Shown: positions 8,624-18,237 of the stretch, piece after piece
Layout of the letters: each line of letters begins with the position of its first letter
How positions within the stretch are numbered: position 1 is the stretch's first letter
Source: Adlercreutzia agrestimuris
Lineage (GTDB): Bacteria > Actinomycetota > Coriobacteriia > Coriobacteriales > Eggerthellaceae
NCBI RefSeq assembly: GCF_943193125.1
Contig: NZ_CALPCX010000001.1
Span: 434,001 to 498,000, forward strand
DNA: 64,000 bases
Direction of reading: 5' to 3'
Notes under the pieces: model-generated
What the model was told of the DNA's origin: nothing
Seen by the model: the letters and a program-made list of their open reading frames with translations, nothing else
The model's database searches: none
Program-made: the position numbers and the translations under genes

Positions 8624-11600
8624 CTATTCCTTAATCAAGCTGCGAGCAGTCTGTAAGCCCTTTGCGTTGAGGTTGGCGAAGGTAAGCTCTACCTTTGAAT
8701 CCTCAAGACGCGGGTCGTTAGATAACCATTCCTTCAAGCGCGGGTCATTCGCGTTCGTAATAACCTCATTGCCTTCCGGATCACACGGTACTGGGTTGCC
8801 AAACGGCGAATTCTCAGCCGTTGCCTTGTAAACAACAACAGGATTACCGCGCAACTGCGACGCACCGCAGATCCAGCATTGAGCATATTTGTCCATCGTG
8901 CAGTTGATGCCAACAAGCTCAAAGCCATGAGAGGCCGTGTCAACCTCGGGATACCACCATGCATGGTTGGCGTTTGCGGTACCTTCTTTGATGCCGTAAT
9001 ACAAGTCCACTACCTCGCGGATTGCACCCCATGGTGTGCGTACCCATACCCAGTCGCCTTGCTCCAGTCCCAGACGTGCAGCGTCGTTGGGGTTGATTTC
9101 AAAGCGCGGGCTTGGCCACAGCTCGCGGCACCACGGCAACTGGCGATGCTCGGAGTGGAAATAGACAGGCTGACGAGCACCTGACGTGCAGATAAAGGTT
9201 GCCTCCGGGTTCTCCTTGACAGCCTTCTTGTAGGCTTCCAAGTTGTCCGGTTCGCCATCGTCTGCATTAGCGCCAACACCAAACGGATCAACAATAGCCG
9301 TGAAGGATTTGTTGAGGTAGTTGTCGGAGTTGTACTGAGCGCTCTCAACCAACTCTGCGTCGTACCATTCAGGGTTAGCAACGCGAGAGTTCTTCGGCTC
9401 AAACCAGTGCGGGAATTTGTCGATATCAGGAATATCGCCTGCATATGCCGCACGATCAGGTGAGCAAACCTCGGCGAAGGTCTCAACGTCATCGCCAATA
9501 TAGGACTCAGCAATGGTTGACCAGATCTCAACCTTGCCCGTAGGTGTACCGAATGCACACTTCTCATCAACAGCAGCATAGAGGTTGTAACCTGCCTGCT
9601 GACGACGATAGCCCATCTCCCAGCGGCGATACGTACCCCAGCGCTCGGGATGCCATTTACGGCAGTCAAACCAACCCTCTTCCTGGAACTTAGCCGCATA
9701 TTGCGGGAAGTCAGGACCATCGGGGAACTCTTCAGTCTTCCACCAGTCGGTTGCATCTTTGAGTACGCGATACTCCTGCTCTTCGTAGCCAACGGTGCCA
9801 CCGTTTTGAACGAAGTCGTGGTAGTCAAGATTGAGCCACTCATCATATTCAGGATCGCGATCATTGAACGGAACACCCATAGACTTGTGCAGACAAACCA
9901 CAAACGTCGGGTCATATACGCAATCTGCAATCGGCTCAACAGCACGCTGACCAGCGCCAAAGATGCCACCAGCGCCTTGCGATACACGACCGGTGTTAAC
10001 CTCAAGCCAGTGCAAGCACGGGAAGACATAGTCAGCGCAACCATTGTTGGGGCATGACCACAAGTTAATGTCTACCCAGAAGTCCAGCTGCGTCAATGCA
10101 TCCCATGCCTCAAGCAGGTTTGACTGATTCATGAAGTCACCGGACATGCAGATACCGCCATGAAGCTTATAGGGTGAGTCAATCTCGCGAATTGCATCCC
10201 AAATTGAACTTGCGTCGGTCCAGCTATTCCAGAAGCGAAGCAGCGGGAAGCGCTCAGCAGAAATCTGATCCTCGTTTGCCTCAAACGGCGTCTTAAGACC
10301 CGGGTAAGAACGCGAGCTCTTGTAAGCGCCACCCTTACGCTCTGCAATCCACCATGCCTCTTCATCAGTGGGAACATGATTGCCATAGCGCTCAGCAAGC
10401 GGAGACTCTTCGTCAATAAGATACTGTACGAAGTTCTGGATGAGCGGAATCTGCTCTTCAATAGTAAGGTCGCGCGGAGTATTGCCCAGCTCCATCGTGC
10501 CAATACCCTCACGAATTCCCCAGTCAACCGGGTCGTGATCAGTCTTCATCATGTTGGCACGACCGCAGCAGCCGTCAACCTGTGCTTTAGAAGAACCGCG
10601 GTTACCTGCAGGTTCGTCAGAGTTACCCGTCAAGCATGCAATAAGCTGCAGTGCGCGAGTGTTTTGTACTGCATGACCCGTTTGGTCGGGAGCCAGCTGA
10701 TAGTGAATACCACCGTTGCCATGCAGGGGGTTCAGACGCGTGGTATAAATGCGAACAGCCTCTTCAATCTTGTCCGCAGGAACCTCGGTCACCTCTGATA
10801 CATAGTCAAGCGTGTACTCTTCCAGTGAATGAGCAAATTCTTCCCATACCGTATTAGCTTCAATGGTCTTGCCATTTGCCAGCTTGATTTCTACTCCGTT
10901 GGGGAACAGTGCGGGCTTTTTAGGCAGACCAGCCGGGTTTGACTTGGCACCCTTCTCGTTGCCTTCGCCCGTCCAATATGCATCATACGTTGCGTCAGCA
11001 GGGTCAGCGAATTTCGAAGGATCCGGCAGCCATGCATCAGCAATGATGGGCTTGTAGGGATGCTCAATCCATACGCCTGTCGTTGGGATCTTGTGCTTTT
11101 CGCCTTCCCATTGACACTCTTCTGCGTCCCAGTACGTCGGCTTGTTGTTGTTCTCGTCCCAGCAGATGAAGCGACGATAAGAATATTGCGGATCAGCAGG
11201 CTCCCAATATTGGCTTACCCATTCGCGATCCAAATCAGCCTCAGTAATCAAACGGCTCTCCATGTGAATGCCGCCATTCATTTCCAGGAAGTAGCCCTTG
11301 ACGGTCTTGCCGTCTTCCTCGGGATTCCACAAGAAAGGACCGTTGGTCCAACGCTCGGCGAAAGCGCGGTCATATGCATCGTTGTCTAAGATCCACTTGA
11401 GCCAACCGCATGACAAGCACAGGTCAGTACCGACGCGAATCGGAAGCCACAAATCAGCTTCTTTTCCAAGCGGCGTCATACGCGGGTCAACCAAGATGTG
11501 CTTGTAAGAACGCTGCGAGCAGTCTACAACTGTACGGTTTGTAGAGTCGTAGTTTGAATACTCAGCTGCAGTACCCCATTGCAGATAAACAATCGGACCC

Positions 11601-12217
11601 TGCTCAACTTCCATCCAAGGAGAACCCTTTTCGTCGGTCAACACGCCGCCAAAGTGGCGCGGGCCTTTGCAGATCTCGTATGCTGAGTGGAAGTTATGCG
11701 TTCCAAAGACTGACTTCAGCGTGCCATACGGGGGCTGTGCCCATACGCGAGACGTACCACCCATGGAGAAAATTGATTTTCCACCGTACTTGTCAATAAG
11801 TTCGTTGTATTTCGCACCAATCTCATCCATAGCGTCAGCAAAACCAACACGAACCCAACCGGGATCGTCTTCGCCCTTGGGGTTGGTGCGCTTCATGACA
11901 TAACGCAAACGGTCGGGGTGATACAGTGCAAGCATGGATGACTGAGACTTCGCGCAGCAGTGACCACGGCTGTGGGCGTTTGATTCGTCACCCTCAACCT
12001 TGATTACCTTATTATCCTGCACGGTCACCCACACACCGCACTCGCATTTGCCGCATGCGCGGCAGCAGGAACGAATACGCTCAACTTCACCGGCAGATTC
12101 GTCAGTTCCTTCAGCAAGTGCTGTCGAAGGTACGGAAGCAAAGCTCAACGTGCTTGCAGCACCTGCGATAGCAGCAGCCTTCAAAAAGCTTCGACGAGTT
12201 AGTGAAAGTTTCGCCAT
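8624..12217 (-). CDS. Tat-exported molybdopterin (bis-MGD) oxidoreductase, catalytic subunit, unknown substrate
   Basis: The 1197-residue protein starts with a twin-arginine signal (LTRRSFLKAAA) with a likely cleavage after an AxA near residue 35. A cysteine-rich segment (C51, C52, C55, C58, C60, then C87 and C88) should bind the 4Fe-4S cluster, although its spacing differs from the usual CxxC-x3-C. YEICKGPRHFGG follows, placing Cys183 about where the molybdenum ligand sits. The C-terminus has the MopB beta-barrel (INPNDAARLGLEQGDWVWV). It is much longer than DmsA (about 800). Large enzymes of this kind in Eggerthellaceae include catechol dehydroxylases; membership in that group is an inference. 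A strong GAGGAGGGG site precedes the ATG. First gene of its operon. Confidence 0.9.
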   Translation of the reverse strand: MAKLSLTRRSFLKAAAIAGAASTLSFASVPSTALAEGTDESAGEVERIRSCCRACGKCECGVWVTVQDNKVIKVEGDESNAHSRGHCCAKSQSSMLALYHPDRLRYVMKRTNPKGEDDPGWVRVGFADAMDEIGAKYNELIDKYGGKSIFSMGGTSRVWAQPPYGTLKSVFGTHNFHSAYEICKGPRHFGGVLTDEKGSPWMEVEQGPIVYLQWGTAAEYSNYDSTNRTVVDCSQRSYKHILVDPRMTPLGKEADLWLPIRVGTDLCLSCGWLKWILDNDAYDRAFAERWTNGPFLWNPEEDGKTVKGYFLEMNGGIHMESRLITEADLDREWVSQYWEPADPQYSYRRFICWDENNNKPTYWDAEECQWEGEKHKIPTTGVWIEHPYKPIIADAWLPDPSKFADPADATYDAYWTGEGNEKGAKSNPAGLPKKPALFPNGVEIKLANGKTIEANTVWEEFAHSLEEYTLDYVSEVTEVPADKIEEAVRIYTTRLNPLHGNGGIHYQLAPDQTGHAVQNTRALQLIACLTGNSDEPAGNRGSSKAQVDGCCGRANMMKTDHDPVDWGIREGIGTMELGNTPRDLTIEEQIPLIQNFVQYLIDEESPLAERYGNHVPTDEEAWWIAERKGGAYKSSRSYPGLKTPFEANEDQISAERFPLLRFWNSWTDASSIWDAIREIDSPYKLHGGICMSGDFMNQSNLLEAWDALTQLDFWVDINLWSCPNNGCADYVFPCLHWLEVNTGRVSQGAGGIFGAGQRAVEPIADCVYDPTFVVCLHKSMGVPFNDRDPEYDEWLNLDYHDFVQNGGTVGYEEQEYRVLKDATDWWKTEEFPDGPDFPQYAAKFQEEGWFDCRKWHPERWGTYRRWEMGYRRQQAGYNLYAAVDEKCAFGTPTGKVEIWSTIAESYIGDDVETFAEVCSPDRAAYAGDIPDIDKFPHWFEPKNSRVANPEWYDAELVESAQYNSDNYLNKSFTAIVDPFGVGANADDGEPDNLEAYKKAVKENPEATFICTSGARQPVYFHSEHRQLPWCRELWPSPRFEINPNDAARLGLEQGDWVWVRTPWGAIREVVDLYYGIKEGTANANHAWWYPEVDTASHGFELVGINCTMDKYAQCWICGASQLRGNPVVVYKATAENSPFGNPVPCDPEGNEVITNANDPRLKEWLSNDPRLEDSKVELTFANLNAKGLQTARSLIKE

Positions 12218-12618
12218 ATTCCCCTCCTCTCTTTTCGTTTCTCTCTTTCAGCGTGTTTGCCGCCGTCACACAACCAACGAAAGCTTGGGAGGAGATACAT
12301 CGAAGGGGACGATGTTTCACACCTTGTGAGCTTCGCATTTTCACCAGCCAACCGCGACTATGCTTCGCCGTTGATGACCATCAAAGCGTCCAAGGCGCTA
12401 GGAGGGAAGGAGAACCTTCGACTGGTTGCGTGATGGCGACAAACCTCGCTGCCTCACGAGATTCAGTTTATGGACAGGTTCGTTTTCTCAGTCATAACGT
12501 GCGTATGTTTATGGGGTGCTGAATCATCCAAAAGGTCATCCTGCTCGGATTATTTCGGCTTTTTACCTGCATCTATACTTTTTTGCGAAGAGGATAACCA
12601 AACAGAGAGGACAAAAAG
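12218..12618. other. Divergent intergenic region between molybdoenzyme operon and coiled-coil gene
   Basis: The 401 bases should hold the promoter of the molybdoenzyme operon. A TATACT at 12574-12579 is a possible -10 box for the rightward genes, without a clear -35 box. No convincing operator, riboswitch or small gene was seen. Confidence 0.4.
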
Positions 12619-13611
12619 ATGGAAAAGAAGCTGCATCCTTCCCCGCTTCTGATCTTAGATTTGGATGAGCGCATTGACTCTAAGGCGCTTCGTGCTGAAA
12701 TTGATCGCTGCTACTCATATATTGGTGCACCGGTCATTCGCACGCATGCTCCTGAGACTATCGCAACCGTTGAGGGAACTCAGGTTGAGGCGGATAACCA
12801 AGCCCCCGTGCGCAACGTGATGCGCCTCAACATCAACAACCTTGGCACACATCGCTACCTTGATTCATCAGCAGAAGGCGCTGACGCTCTATGGAACGAT
12901 ATTTTGCTGCATTGGCTCTACAACCAAATTCACAAGCTGGACAACCAGATGAAGATTTACAACCTTCGCCAGCGCGAAGAAGGCGCCGATCCCCTCATGT
13001 TTGAGTGGCTTGAAATCAACCTTGAGAATGGCAAGCTAATTGCCCGTATTAAGCTTGATTCAGCAAGCGGCGTATCTCCTGAAGTGTGCACCAACCTTGA
13101 TGCACTTCGCGCGGCGCTCAATGCGGGTGCTCTTGGCGAAGAGGTTGTTTCGGTGAGCATGCCAAGCGCAACCTCTCTTGAGGAGCAAGCGCGTATGGGC
13201 ATGGCCGCCAAAGCTGCACGCGAAGCAGAAGCTGCTGCAGAGGCTGAACGCATTGCCGCCGAGAAGCAAGCACAAGCCGATGTTGCTGAGGCACAAGCTG
13301 ATGCCTTGTTCCTTGAGTCTCCGCAGCTTGTTGAACAGGCCGCAAAAAAACAGGCTGCGCAGCGCGAGGCACAAGACCCCGTTCTTAAAGCGCGCGTTGA
13401 AGCGGATCTGGCGCGCCCAGAAAATGAAATGACTGCTGAAGAGATAGTGGCAAAGCGCATTGCCGAAGAAGCTGAGTTGCACGAAAAGATGGAGGCGCGC
13501 TACACGCTTCCGGAGGCCGACTATGAGCTGGAATTTTCTCAGTGGACAATTCACTACGCCGATGGCACCGAGCGCGATTTTGATTCGCTGACAAACGCGT
13601 TTGTAGCTTAA
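12619..13611 (+). CDS. Hypothetical protein with central Ala/Glu-rich coiled coil
   Basis: I do not recognise this 330-residue protein. Residues 1-180 look globular, with LLILDLDERIDSKALRAEI near the start and LMFEWLEINLENGKLIARIKLD around 135-155. Residues 185-300 are charged and rich in Ala, Glu, Gln and Lys, typical of a long coiled coil. A short strand-like end follows (LEFSQWTIHYADGTERDFDSL). No signal peptide or membrane helix is seen. The ATG follows AGAGAGGA. The stop lies ten bases before the UvrD-like gene, whose ribosome site is in the gap, so the two are almost surely co-transcribed and may work together. Confidence 0.75.
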   Translation: MEKKLHPSPLLILDLDERIDSKALRAEIDRCYSYIGAPVIRTHAPETIATVEGTQVEADNQAPVRNVMRLNINNLGTHRYLDSSAEGADALWNDILLHWLYNQIHKLDNQMKIYNLRQREEGADPLMFEWLEINLENGKLIARIKLDSASGVSPEVCTNLDALRAALNAGALGEEVVSVSMPSATSLEEQARMGMAAKAAREAEAAAEAERIAAEKQAQADVAEAQADALFLESPQLVEQAAKKQAAQREAQDPVLKARVEADLARPENEMTAEEIVAKRIAEEAELHEKMEARYTLPEADYELEFSQWTIHYADGTERDFDSLTNAFVA

Positions 13612-13620
13612 GGAGAGAAC

Positions 13621-15663
13621 ATGTTGCATGAAGAAATTGCTTGTTCGTCCGACAGGCTTATCAAAATTGTTGGCGCTGGTCGCACAGGAAAGACTGAAGC
13701 GCTCATTGCCCGCTGTATTCGTCTTCTTGGCGAAGGCGTAGATCCAGCGTCTGTGCTGGTAGTCACCTCAACGGCTGATGGTGCGCAAGCTTTCCGCGAT
13801 CGCCTTGTTCAAGCGCTGGTTGACGCTGCAGATGCTATAGATGCTCCTGCTGCCAACGCTGCCACAGCTGCCACCGGCGCTGCCGACGCTACCTCCGCTG
13901 CCGCAATTAATGTTCACAGCATACAAGAGGTGTGCCTCTCCTTGTTGGCAACTGAGCGCGCGCAAGCTGCCACCGGCCGCACGCCCCGTGTTCTCAACAC
14001 TTTCGAACGCAACTTCTTTCTGGAGGATCTCAAGACGCTCGGCACTCCCACGCGTAGACTGCGTGGTATGATTCGCCACTTTGAACAGCGTCTGTGCGAT
14101 TGCGTTGCCGCTGATGAGGTCTGTGATTTAGGCGAAGAGCAAACGGTGTATGAGCACGGGCAGAAGCTCTTGAAATTCATGAATGCCATGTTACCCGAGG
14201 AGATTGCCTTTTTGTGTGCACACTATCTGGGTAGCGAGATCGGTGCCGCTGACGCACAAGCCTATGATGATGTTTTGGTCGACGATTATCAAAATCTCTC
14301 GCGCGCACAACAACAATGCATCTGTCTGCTGGCCAAACAGCAATTGATAGTTGCTGGCAACGTGGCACAAACGGTTGCATGCGCTACCAACTATCCGCAT
14401 CCTGAAGGGTTTGCCAACTTTGACACCTTGCGTCGTGGCGTAACCGTATTTGAATTGACCTGCGCATATGGAAACCCTGATGTAACCTCTTTTGCAGATG
14501 CAATCATCGCTTTAGACCCGCAAAATGCACCCTTGGCTTCTTCTCGCCAAGCGCTTGCAACTAACAATTCGCCCTTGACCTCGGATGTAAAAGCTCCTTC
14601 TTCTGCACCTTCGGGCGTGCTTTCCATTAAGTGGAACACCCCTCAGGATGAGTTTAATGGACTCACCAAGTACCTTCGCCTTATCAAAGACGAAAACCCG
14701 GACTTGTTTGAGCGCGACATTTTCGTGATTGCTCCAAACAAGCAATGGGCACGTGCACTAGAAACAATGCTGATTAAGCGTGGCTTCAAGGTAGCAAAGG
14801 CTGGATTTGATACGCTTGGTGGAGACCCGCGAACTCTTCAAAAAGCGGAGTCGCTCATGGCGTATACCCTGCTCAACTTGGCTGCCAATCCTTCCGACGG
14901 CGCTGCATGGCGCGCATGGTGCGGATATGGCAACTATCTGACCAATTCAGACGCGTGGGATAGCCTGCTTACCTTTGCTCACGAACACAACACGGATTTG
15001 TTGGGAGCTTTATCCACGCTGAGCTCGCTGAAAGCCGAAGATGCCGAAGAGCCGTTCTTGCGTGCTTATGTGCTTGCTGATCGCTTTGATGAGGGTCAAC
15101 AGCGTATTGCTGATGTGCAACAACGCAAGGGTCACGCGCTGCTTCGCGTTGTGGGAGCCCAAGAAAATGGTGCGTTTGCCCAGTTTGCAGCAGTGCTTGA
15201 GGGCGACGAAACTGTTGATGCCGTTTATGCGCTCGTTCGCGATGCACAGCTGCAGCCACACTTCGCCAACGACCCTCACGCAATTCGCCTTGGATCATAC
15301 GACGCACTTGTTGGTTGCAGCGCGCGTATTGTTGTTGCTGCTGGTTGCGTGGATGGATTCATCCCGAATCGCAACGCCTTTGAGGTTGTTTCCACTGATG
15401 AGGAGCGTGAGGCAATCCTCAATAGCCAGCGCGAGCTCTTCGTTCAAGGTGTCGAAAAAGCCACCGAATTGCTTGTGCTATCCACCTTTAGCAATGCGCC
15501 ACTTGAACTTGCTGAAGGCACCAAGATGCAAGTTGTGCGCGTTCGTTCCGTCAACGATGAGCGCGTAGCAATCGTGCGACCTACCTGCTATATCGCCGAA
15601 GCAGGAGCACAAACGCCAAGTACCGTTGGCGGCCAAGCAGTGCTTGGTGAGTTCGAGCAGTAA
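13621..15663 (+). CDS. UvrD/Rep-like superfamily 1 ATPase with degenerate helicase motifs
   Basis: The 680-residue protein starts with motif I (GAGRTGKT, residues 18-25) and has a Walker B-like VLVDDYQ at about 218-224, followed by a motif III-like LIVAGNVAQTV. The C-terminal half has a recognisable motif V region (RIVVAAGCVDGFIPNR) and a motif VI region in which the usual TRA is replaced by EKA, with Lys613 where helicases have the arginine finger. The Walker B Asp-Glu is Asp-Asp. An Ala-rich insertion sits around residues 70-95. It probably binds ATP; whether it unwinds DNA is doubtful. Some AddB-like or UvrD-like recombination factors also lose motifs. It follows the coiled-coil gene closely. 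Confidence 0.75.
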   Translation: MLHEEIACSSDRLIKIVGAGRTGKTEALIARCIRLLGEGVDPASVLVVTSTADGAQAFRDRLVQALVDAADAIDAPAANAATAATGAADATSAAAINVHSIQEVCLSLLATERAQAATGRTPRVLNTFERNFFLEDLKTLGTPTRRLRGMIRHFEQRLCDCVAADEVCDLGEEQTVYEHGQKLLKFMNAMLPEEIAFLCAHYLGSEIGAADAQAYDDVLVDDYQNLSRAQQQCICLLAKQQLIVAGNVAQTVACATNYPHPEGFANFDTLRRGVTVFELTCAYGNPDVTSFADAIIALDPQNAPLASSRQALATNNSPLTSDVKAPSSAPSGVLSIKWNTPQDEFNGLTKYLRLIKDENPDLFERDIFVIAPNKQWARALETMLIKRGFKVAKAGFDTLGGDPRTLQKAESLMAYTLLNLAANPSDGAAWRAWCGYGNYLTNSDAWDSLLTFAHEHNTDLLGALSTLSSLKAEDAEEPFLRAYVLADRFDEGQQRIADVQQRKGHALLRVVGAQENGAFAQFAAVLEGDETVDAVYALVRDAQLQPHFANDPHAIRLGSYDALVGCSARIVVAAGCVDGFIPNRNAFEVVSTDEEREAILNSQRELFVQGVEKATELLVLSTFSNAPLELAEGTKMQVVRVRSVNDERVAIVRPTCYIAEAGAQTPSTVGGQAVLGEFEQ

Positions 15664-15713
15664 GCAAGCAACGCCAAGCTGCTTATTGCCACAAGGTTTT
15701 CTTTCTCTCGTAT

Positions 15714-15752
15714 AAAAAGCTGCTCAGGTTATTTCCTGGGCAGCTTTTTTGC
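15714..15752 (+). terminator. Intrinsic terminator after the UvrD-like gene
   Basis: A 15-base-pair stem with one G-U pair and a six-base loop ends in a run of T. The A run on the other side would let it work on the minus strand too. Confidence 0.85.
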
Positions 15753-15813
15753 TGGCTGCGTGCAAAGGCTTCACGCTTTGTATGAGCACGAAAGCCGTCG
15801 AAAGAATGCAAAG

Positions 15814-15870
15814 CAACAAAAAAGCCAGGTCATAGCAGCAAGCTTGTTACACTGCTGCCATAAACCTGGC
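15814..15870 (-). terminator. Intrinsic terminator of the TorD-like operon
   Basis: The arms 15824-15830 and 15864-15870 pair perfectly, an inner GCAGCA/TGCTGC pair extends the hairpin, and on the minus strand the stem is followed by six T. It lies about 60 bases past the TorD-like stop. Confidence 0.8.
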
Positions 15871-15928
15871 TCACAAATCGTTTCAAAATGCACAGGATTT
15901 CACAGAGCACCTGCGCTGCATTAATCCC

Positions 15929-16621
15929 TTACGCTGCTTGTTGAGCGCTCTCCAACAATTCTGCCAACACAGCACGGTCTTGCTCTAACTGACCAAAGGT
16001 GAGTTGTGCAAGTCCCTGATAAAACATCGTGCGTGCATACATGCGCATATCCGCAACAAGCATCGGCACCCAGTTGAGCAAATGCTCCTCAATAAACGTG
16101 CTCATTTTCTCGACGCACTTATACGCCTCATCGTCATTACCCGCAGCAAGCGCCTCAGCGCAACGCAGGCTCATTCGCTGCATAAACTCCAGCTCAAGCG
16201 CAATATGATCTTCGCCTTCGGTCCAACTACCGCGCTTCAAGCCGTTGTCACGAAGCGTCTGCAAAACCTCTGCACGTGCTTCCTGCATCAACAGTCTGCG
16301 TTCTGAGGTGTAGACACTCTCAAAAGGATATGCCGCCGAATACCCATTAACCCCATGACCAATGAAGGTGCGAACATAATCAATTGCCAGCTCAGTTACC
16401 GAGTCATCCCAAGTGTTTTTCAAGTAAGCAAACAGCTGATGGTAACCTTCGTCTGCCTTTGTGTTGCCTGTTGCCGTTGGGAATCGCATCCCGCGCAGTT
16501 CGTCGAGCGTTTTTGCATCCACTTCAACTCGATACAGTCGCGCCAGCATGCCATAAACCTGTGCGCGCATTTCCATCAATTCGGCCACATCAACCGACTC
16601 TTTTTGCATCTCTTCCATCAT
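15929..16621 (-). CDS. TorD/DmsD-family molybdoenzyme maturation chaperone
   Basis: The 230-residue, probably all-helical protein has family signatures: an N-terminal RAQVYGMLARLYR helix, YPFESVYTSERR in the middle and EDHIALELEFMQRM, which resembles the conserved E(P)DH region. TorD-family chaperones bind the Tat leader and apo form of molybdoenzymes until the cofactor is inserted. The most likely client is the large molybdoenzyme encoded 4 kb away. The start codon is directly next to the stop of the upstream gene, with the ribosome site GGGGG inside that gene's end, so translation is coupled. A second ATG three bases downstream has better spacing and is an equally possible start. Confidence 0.85.
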   Translation of the reverse strand: MMEEMQKESVDVAELMEMRAQVYGMLARLYRVEVDAKTLDELRGMRFPTATGNTKADEGYHQLFAYLKNTWDDSVTELAIDYVRTFIGHGVNGYSAAYPFESVYTSERRLLMQEARAEVLQTLRDNGLKRGSWTEGEDHIALELEFMQRMSLRCAEALAAGNDDEAYKCVEKMSTFIEEHLLNWVPMLVADMRMYARTMFYQGLAQLTFGQLEQDRAVLAELLESAQQAA

Positions 16622-17449
16622 TTACCCCCTTGCCGCTTTCACTTCAGGCAGCAAACGCATTCCCAAATCAGTCATATTCCACGCACGGTCACGCCAGATA
16701 ATTGCGTCGGTTTGTTCAAGCATGTCAATGAAATGACCGCCGAAACGGCGCGGCTTTTTTACGATCTCAAACGTGTCTACCAAATTCTCAATTTCTTCGC
16801 GCGAACGAGGCTTTTCAGCAACATAGTCCATTACTGATTCATACACCTCAAGGTATTTGACGTCTTCGCCAAGCACGATCTTGCGAAATGGATCTCCGCC
16901 CATAATCAGGTCATACACCTCAAGACCTGCCTCAGTTGCATGCCAAATAGGATCCACCGACTCGGTGATATCCAAATAGGCCACACCTTCCGCAACATCC
17001 TCACATTCGTCAGCCGTTTCAGGCATTTCCAGCGTAAGCGCACCCGCACGTTCTAACATGCGACACAAAGTCATGGGCGCATACACGCTACGATTGTGCT
17101 CTTGCCAAGCATCAACTTGCGCGGTGATTTCAGTTGAAGGACATCCACCTTCGCACAGCTTCACGATTCCCATGAGCACCGGTCTGCGCGCAGGATTTCG
17201 ATGAACCATTGACAAAATTGCCTGTTGCGCACTGCCTTGACGAGCCGGTGTAAAAACGGCTTCGCGACGCATGCCTTCGGGCATATTGCGAATAAGCGGA
17301 TAATCGACGATGTCATAAGGGTTATCATCATCCATCTCTTCTTGATTGAGTTCCTCGTTATTGATGGCCAGCGGGTCAAACTCCTCTTCAAAAGAAATGA
17401 CCTCAAGCGCATCCAGCGCATCAATGGCGTCACTAAACGGTGATGCCAT
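16622..17449 (-). CDS. Hypothetical protein, translationally coupled to TorD-like chaperone
   Basis: I do not recognise this 275-residue acidic protein. After an Asp/Glu-rich N-terminal 50 residues it has two or three regions with the helix content of winged-helix domains (AILSMVHRNPARRPVLMGIV, then CPSTEITAQVD, and near the end EKPRSREEIENLV with RRFGGHFIDML). No signal peptide or membrane helix is seen. The start was set at the ATG 17449 because the AGGAGG site lies eight bases upstream of it; the GTG at 17458 touches that site. Coupling to the TorD-like gene suggests a role in molybdoenzyme assembly or in regulating it, but that is inference from position. Confidence 0.7.
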   Translation of the reverse strand: MASPFSDAIDALDALEVISFEEEFDPLAINNEELNQEEMDDDNPYDIVDYPLIRNMPEGMRREAVFTPARQGSAQQAILSMVHRNPARRPVLMGIVKLCEGGCPSTEITAQVDAWQEHNRSVYAPMTLCRMLERAGALTLEMPETADECEDVAEGVAYLDITESVDPIWHATEAGLEVYDLIMGGDPFRKIVLGEDVKYLEVYESVMDYVAEKPRSREEIENLVDTFEIVKKPRRFGGHFIDMLEQTDAIIWRDRAWNMTDLGMRLLPEVKAARG

Positions 17450-17702
17450 ACAGCACACCTCCTCAGATTGTTATTCGATATCCTCTTCGTGATTTAGTAT
17501 AGGCACCGCGCTTACAACCCCATCATCCCGTGAGGTCTATTCTTGGATCACTTTCATCATACTATGGGCGTGAACTGCGATTTTAGTCAGCTTTGACATG
17601 GTCATCCGCGCATATTTCAGCCTTGACCTACCAATACTTGGCACTCATAATCAATAGCACGTTGAAGCATGGCGGAGCACCCGAAATGCATTGGGGGCAC
17701 TA

Positions 17703-18173
17703 ATGACCAACGTAGCTTCTGGCAAAAAGATTTTTGCCATCGCCATTTTGGCCTGCCTGTGCGCAGCACTTATCGCTGTTCCGGCATACGCGTTTTACCA
17801 CGTGCATGACGAAGCAGTTTCGGACGCAGCTGATGGTAAGGGCGCAATTGAAATTTTTTGCGTCGTTGACGAAACCGCTACTGGCGGCGCTGTCACTTCA
17901 AGCCTGATCTTCGTTCCGGAAGGCAGCAATGCTGCAGTTTGCCTTGATGAGGCTATCATGTCTAGCCAGGATCAAAATGGTCTCGACGCCATCCACAATT
18001 ACGACGTCGAGAGCCTTGCCGACCGCCTTGCAGGTTCCAACTACACCGTTGAAGTGTATGGAGCTGGCACGCAAGAGCCCGGCACGCAGACCACATACGA
18101 CACCGCTTCTAAGGGTGGCGAAGACACCTCCCTGGAGCGCTTCGACAACGTGGTCATCACCGTGCAAGCCTAG
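17703..18173 (+). CDS. Small exported or membrane-anchored hypothetical protein
   Basis: From the ATG at 17703 the product is 156 residues, preceded by a GGGGG ribosome site. It has one hydrophobic segment at about residues 8-30 ending in AYAFYHVHDEAV, which may be a signal peptide or anchor. The rest is polar, with IEIFCVVDETATGG and SLIFVPEGSNAAVCLDEAI, a pattern reminiscent of DUF4430-type extracytoplasmic domains, but the match is weak. Two cysteines could form a disulfide or attach a cofactor. It stands alone between a divergent operon and a strong terminator. Function unknown. Confidence 0.65.
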   Translation: MTNVASGKKIFAIAILACLCAALIAVPAYAFYHVHDEAVSDAADGKGAIEIFCVVDETATGGAVTSSLIFVPEGSNAAVCLDEAIMSSQDQNGLDAIHNYDVESLADRLAGSNYTVEVYGAGTQEPGTQTTYDTASKGGEDTSLERFDNVVITVQA

Positions 18174-18190
18174 AGAAATTGCACGCACGT

Positions 18191-18237
18191 GAAACGCGCA
18201 AAGAGTCGACCAGCTCTTTTGCGCGTTTCTTTTTTGT
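18191..18237 (+). terminator. Intrinsic terminator after the small exported protein gene
   Basis: A 15-base-pair stem with one bulged base and an eight-base loop is followed by six T. Confidence 0.9.

Noticed and set aside
9010..10044. A 344-codon open frame on the minus strand within the molybdoenzyme gene
   Set aside because: It is out of frame in a gene with clear homology, and its product is a Ser/Arg/Leu-rich sequence typical of a shifted frame.
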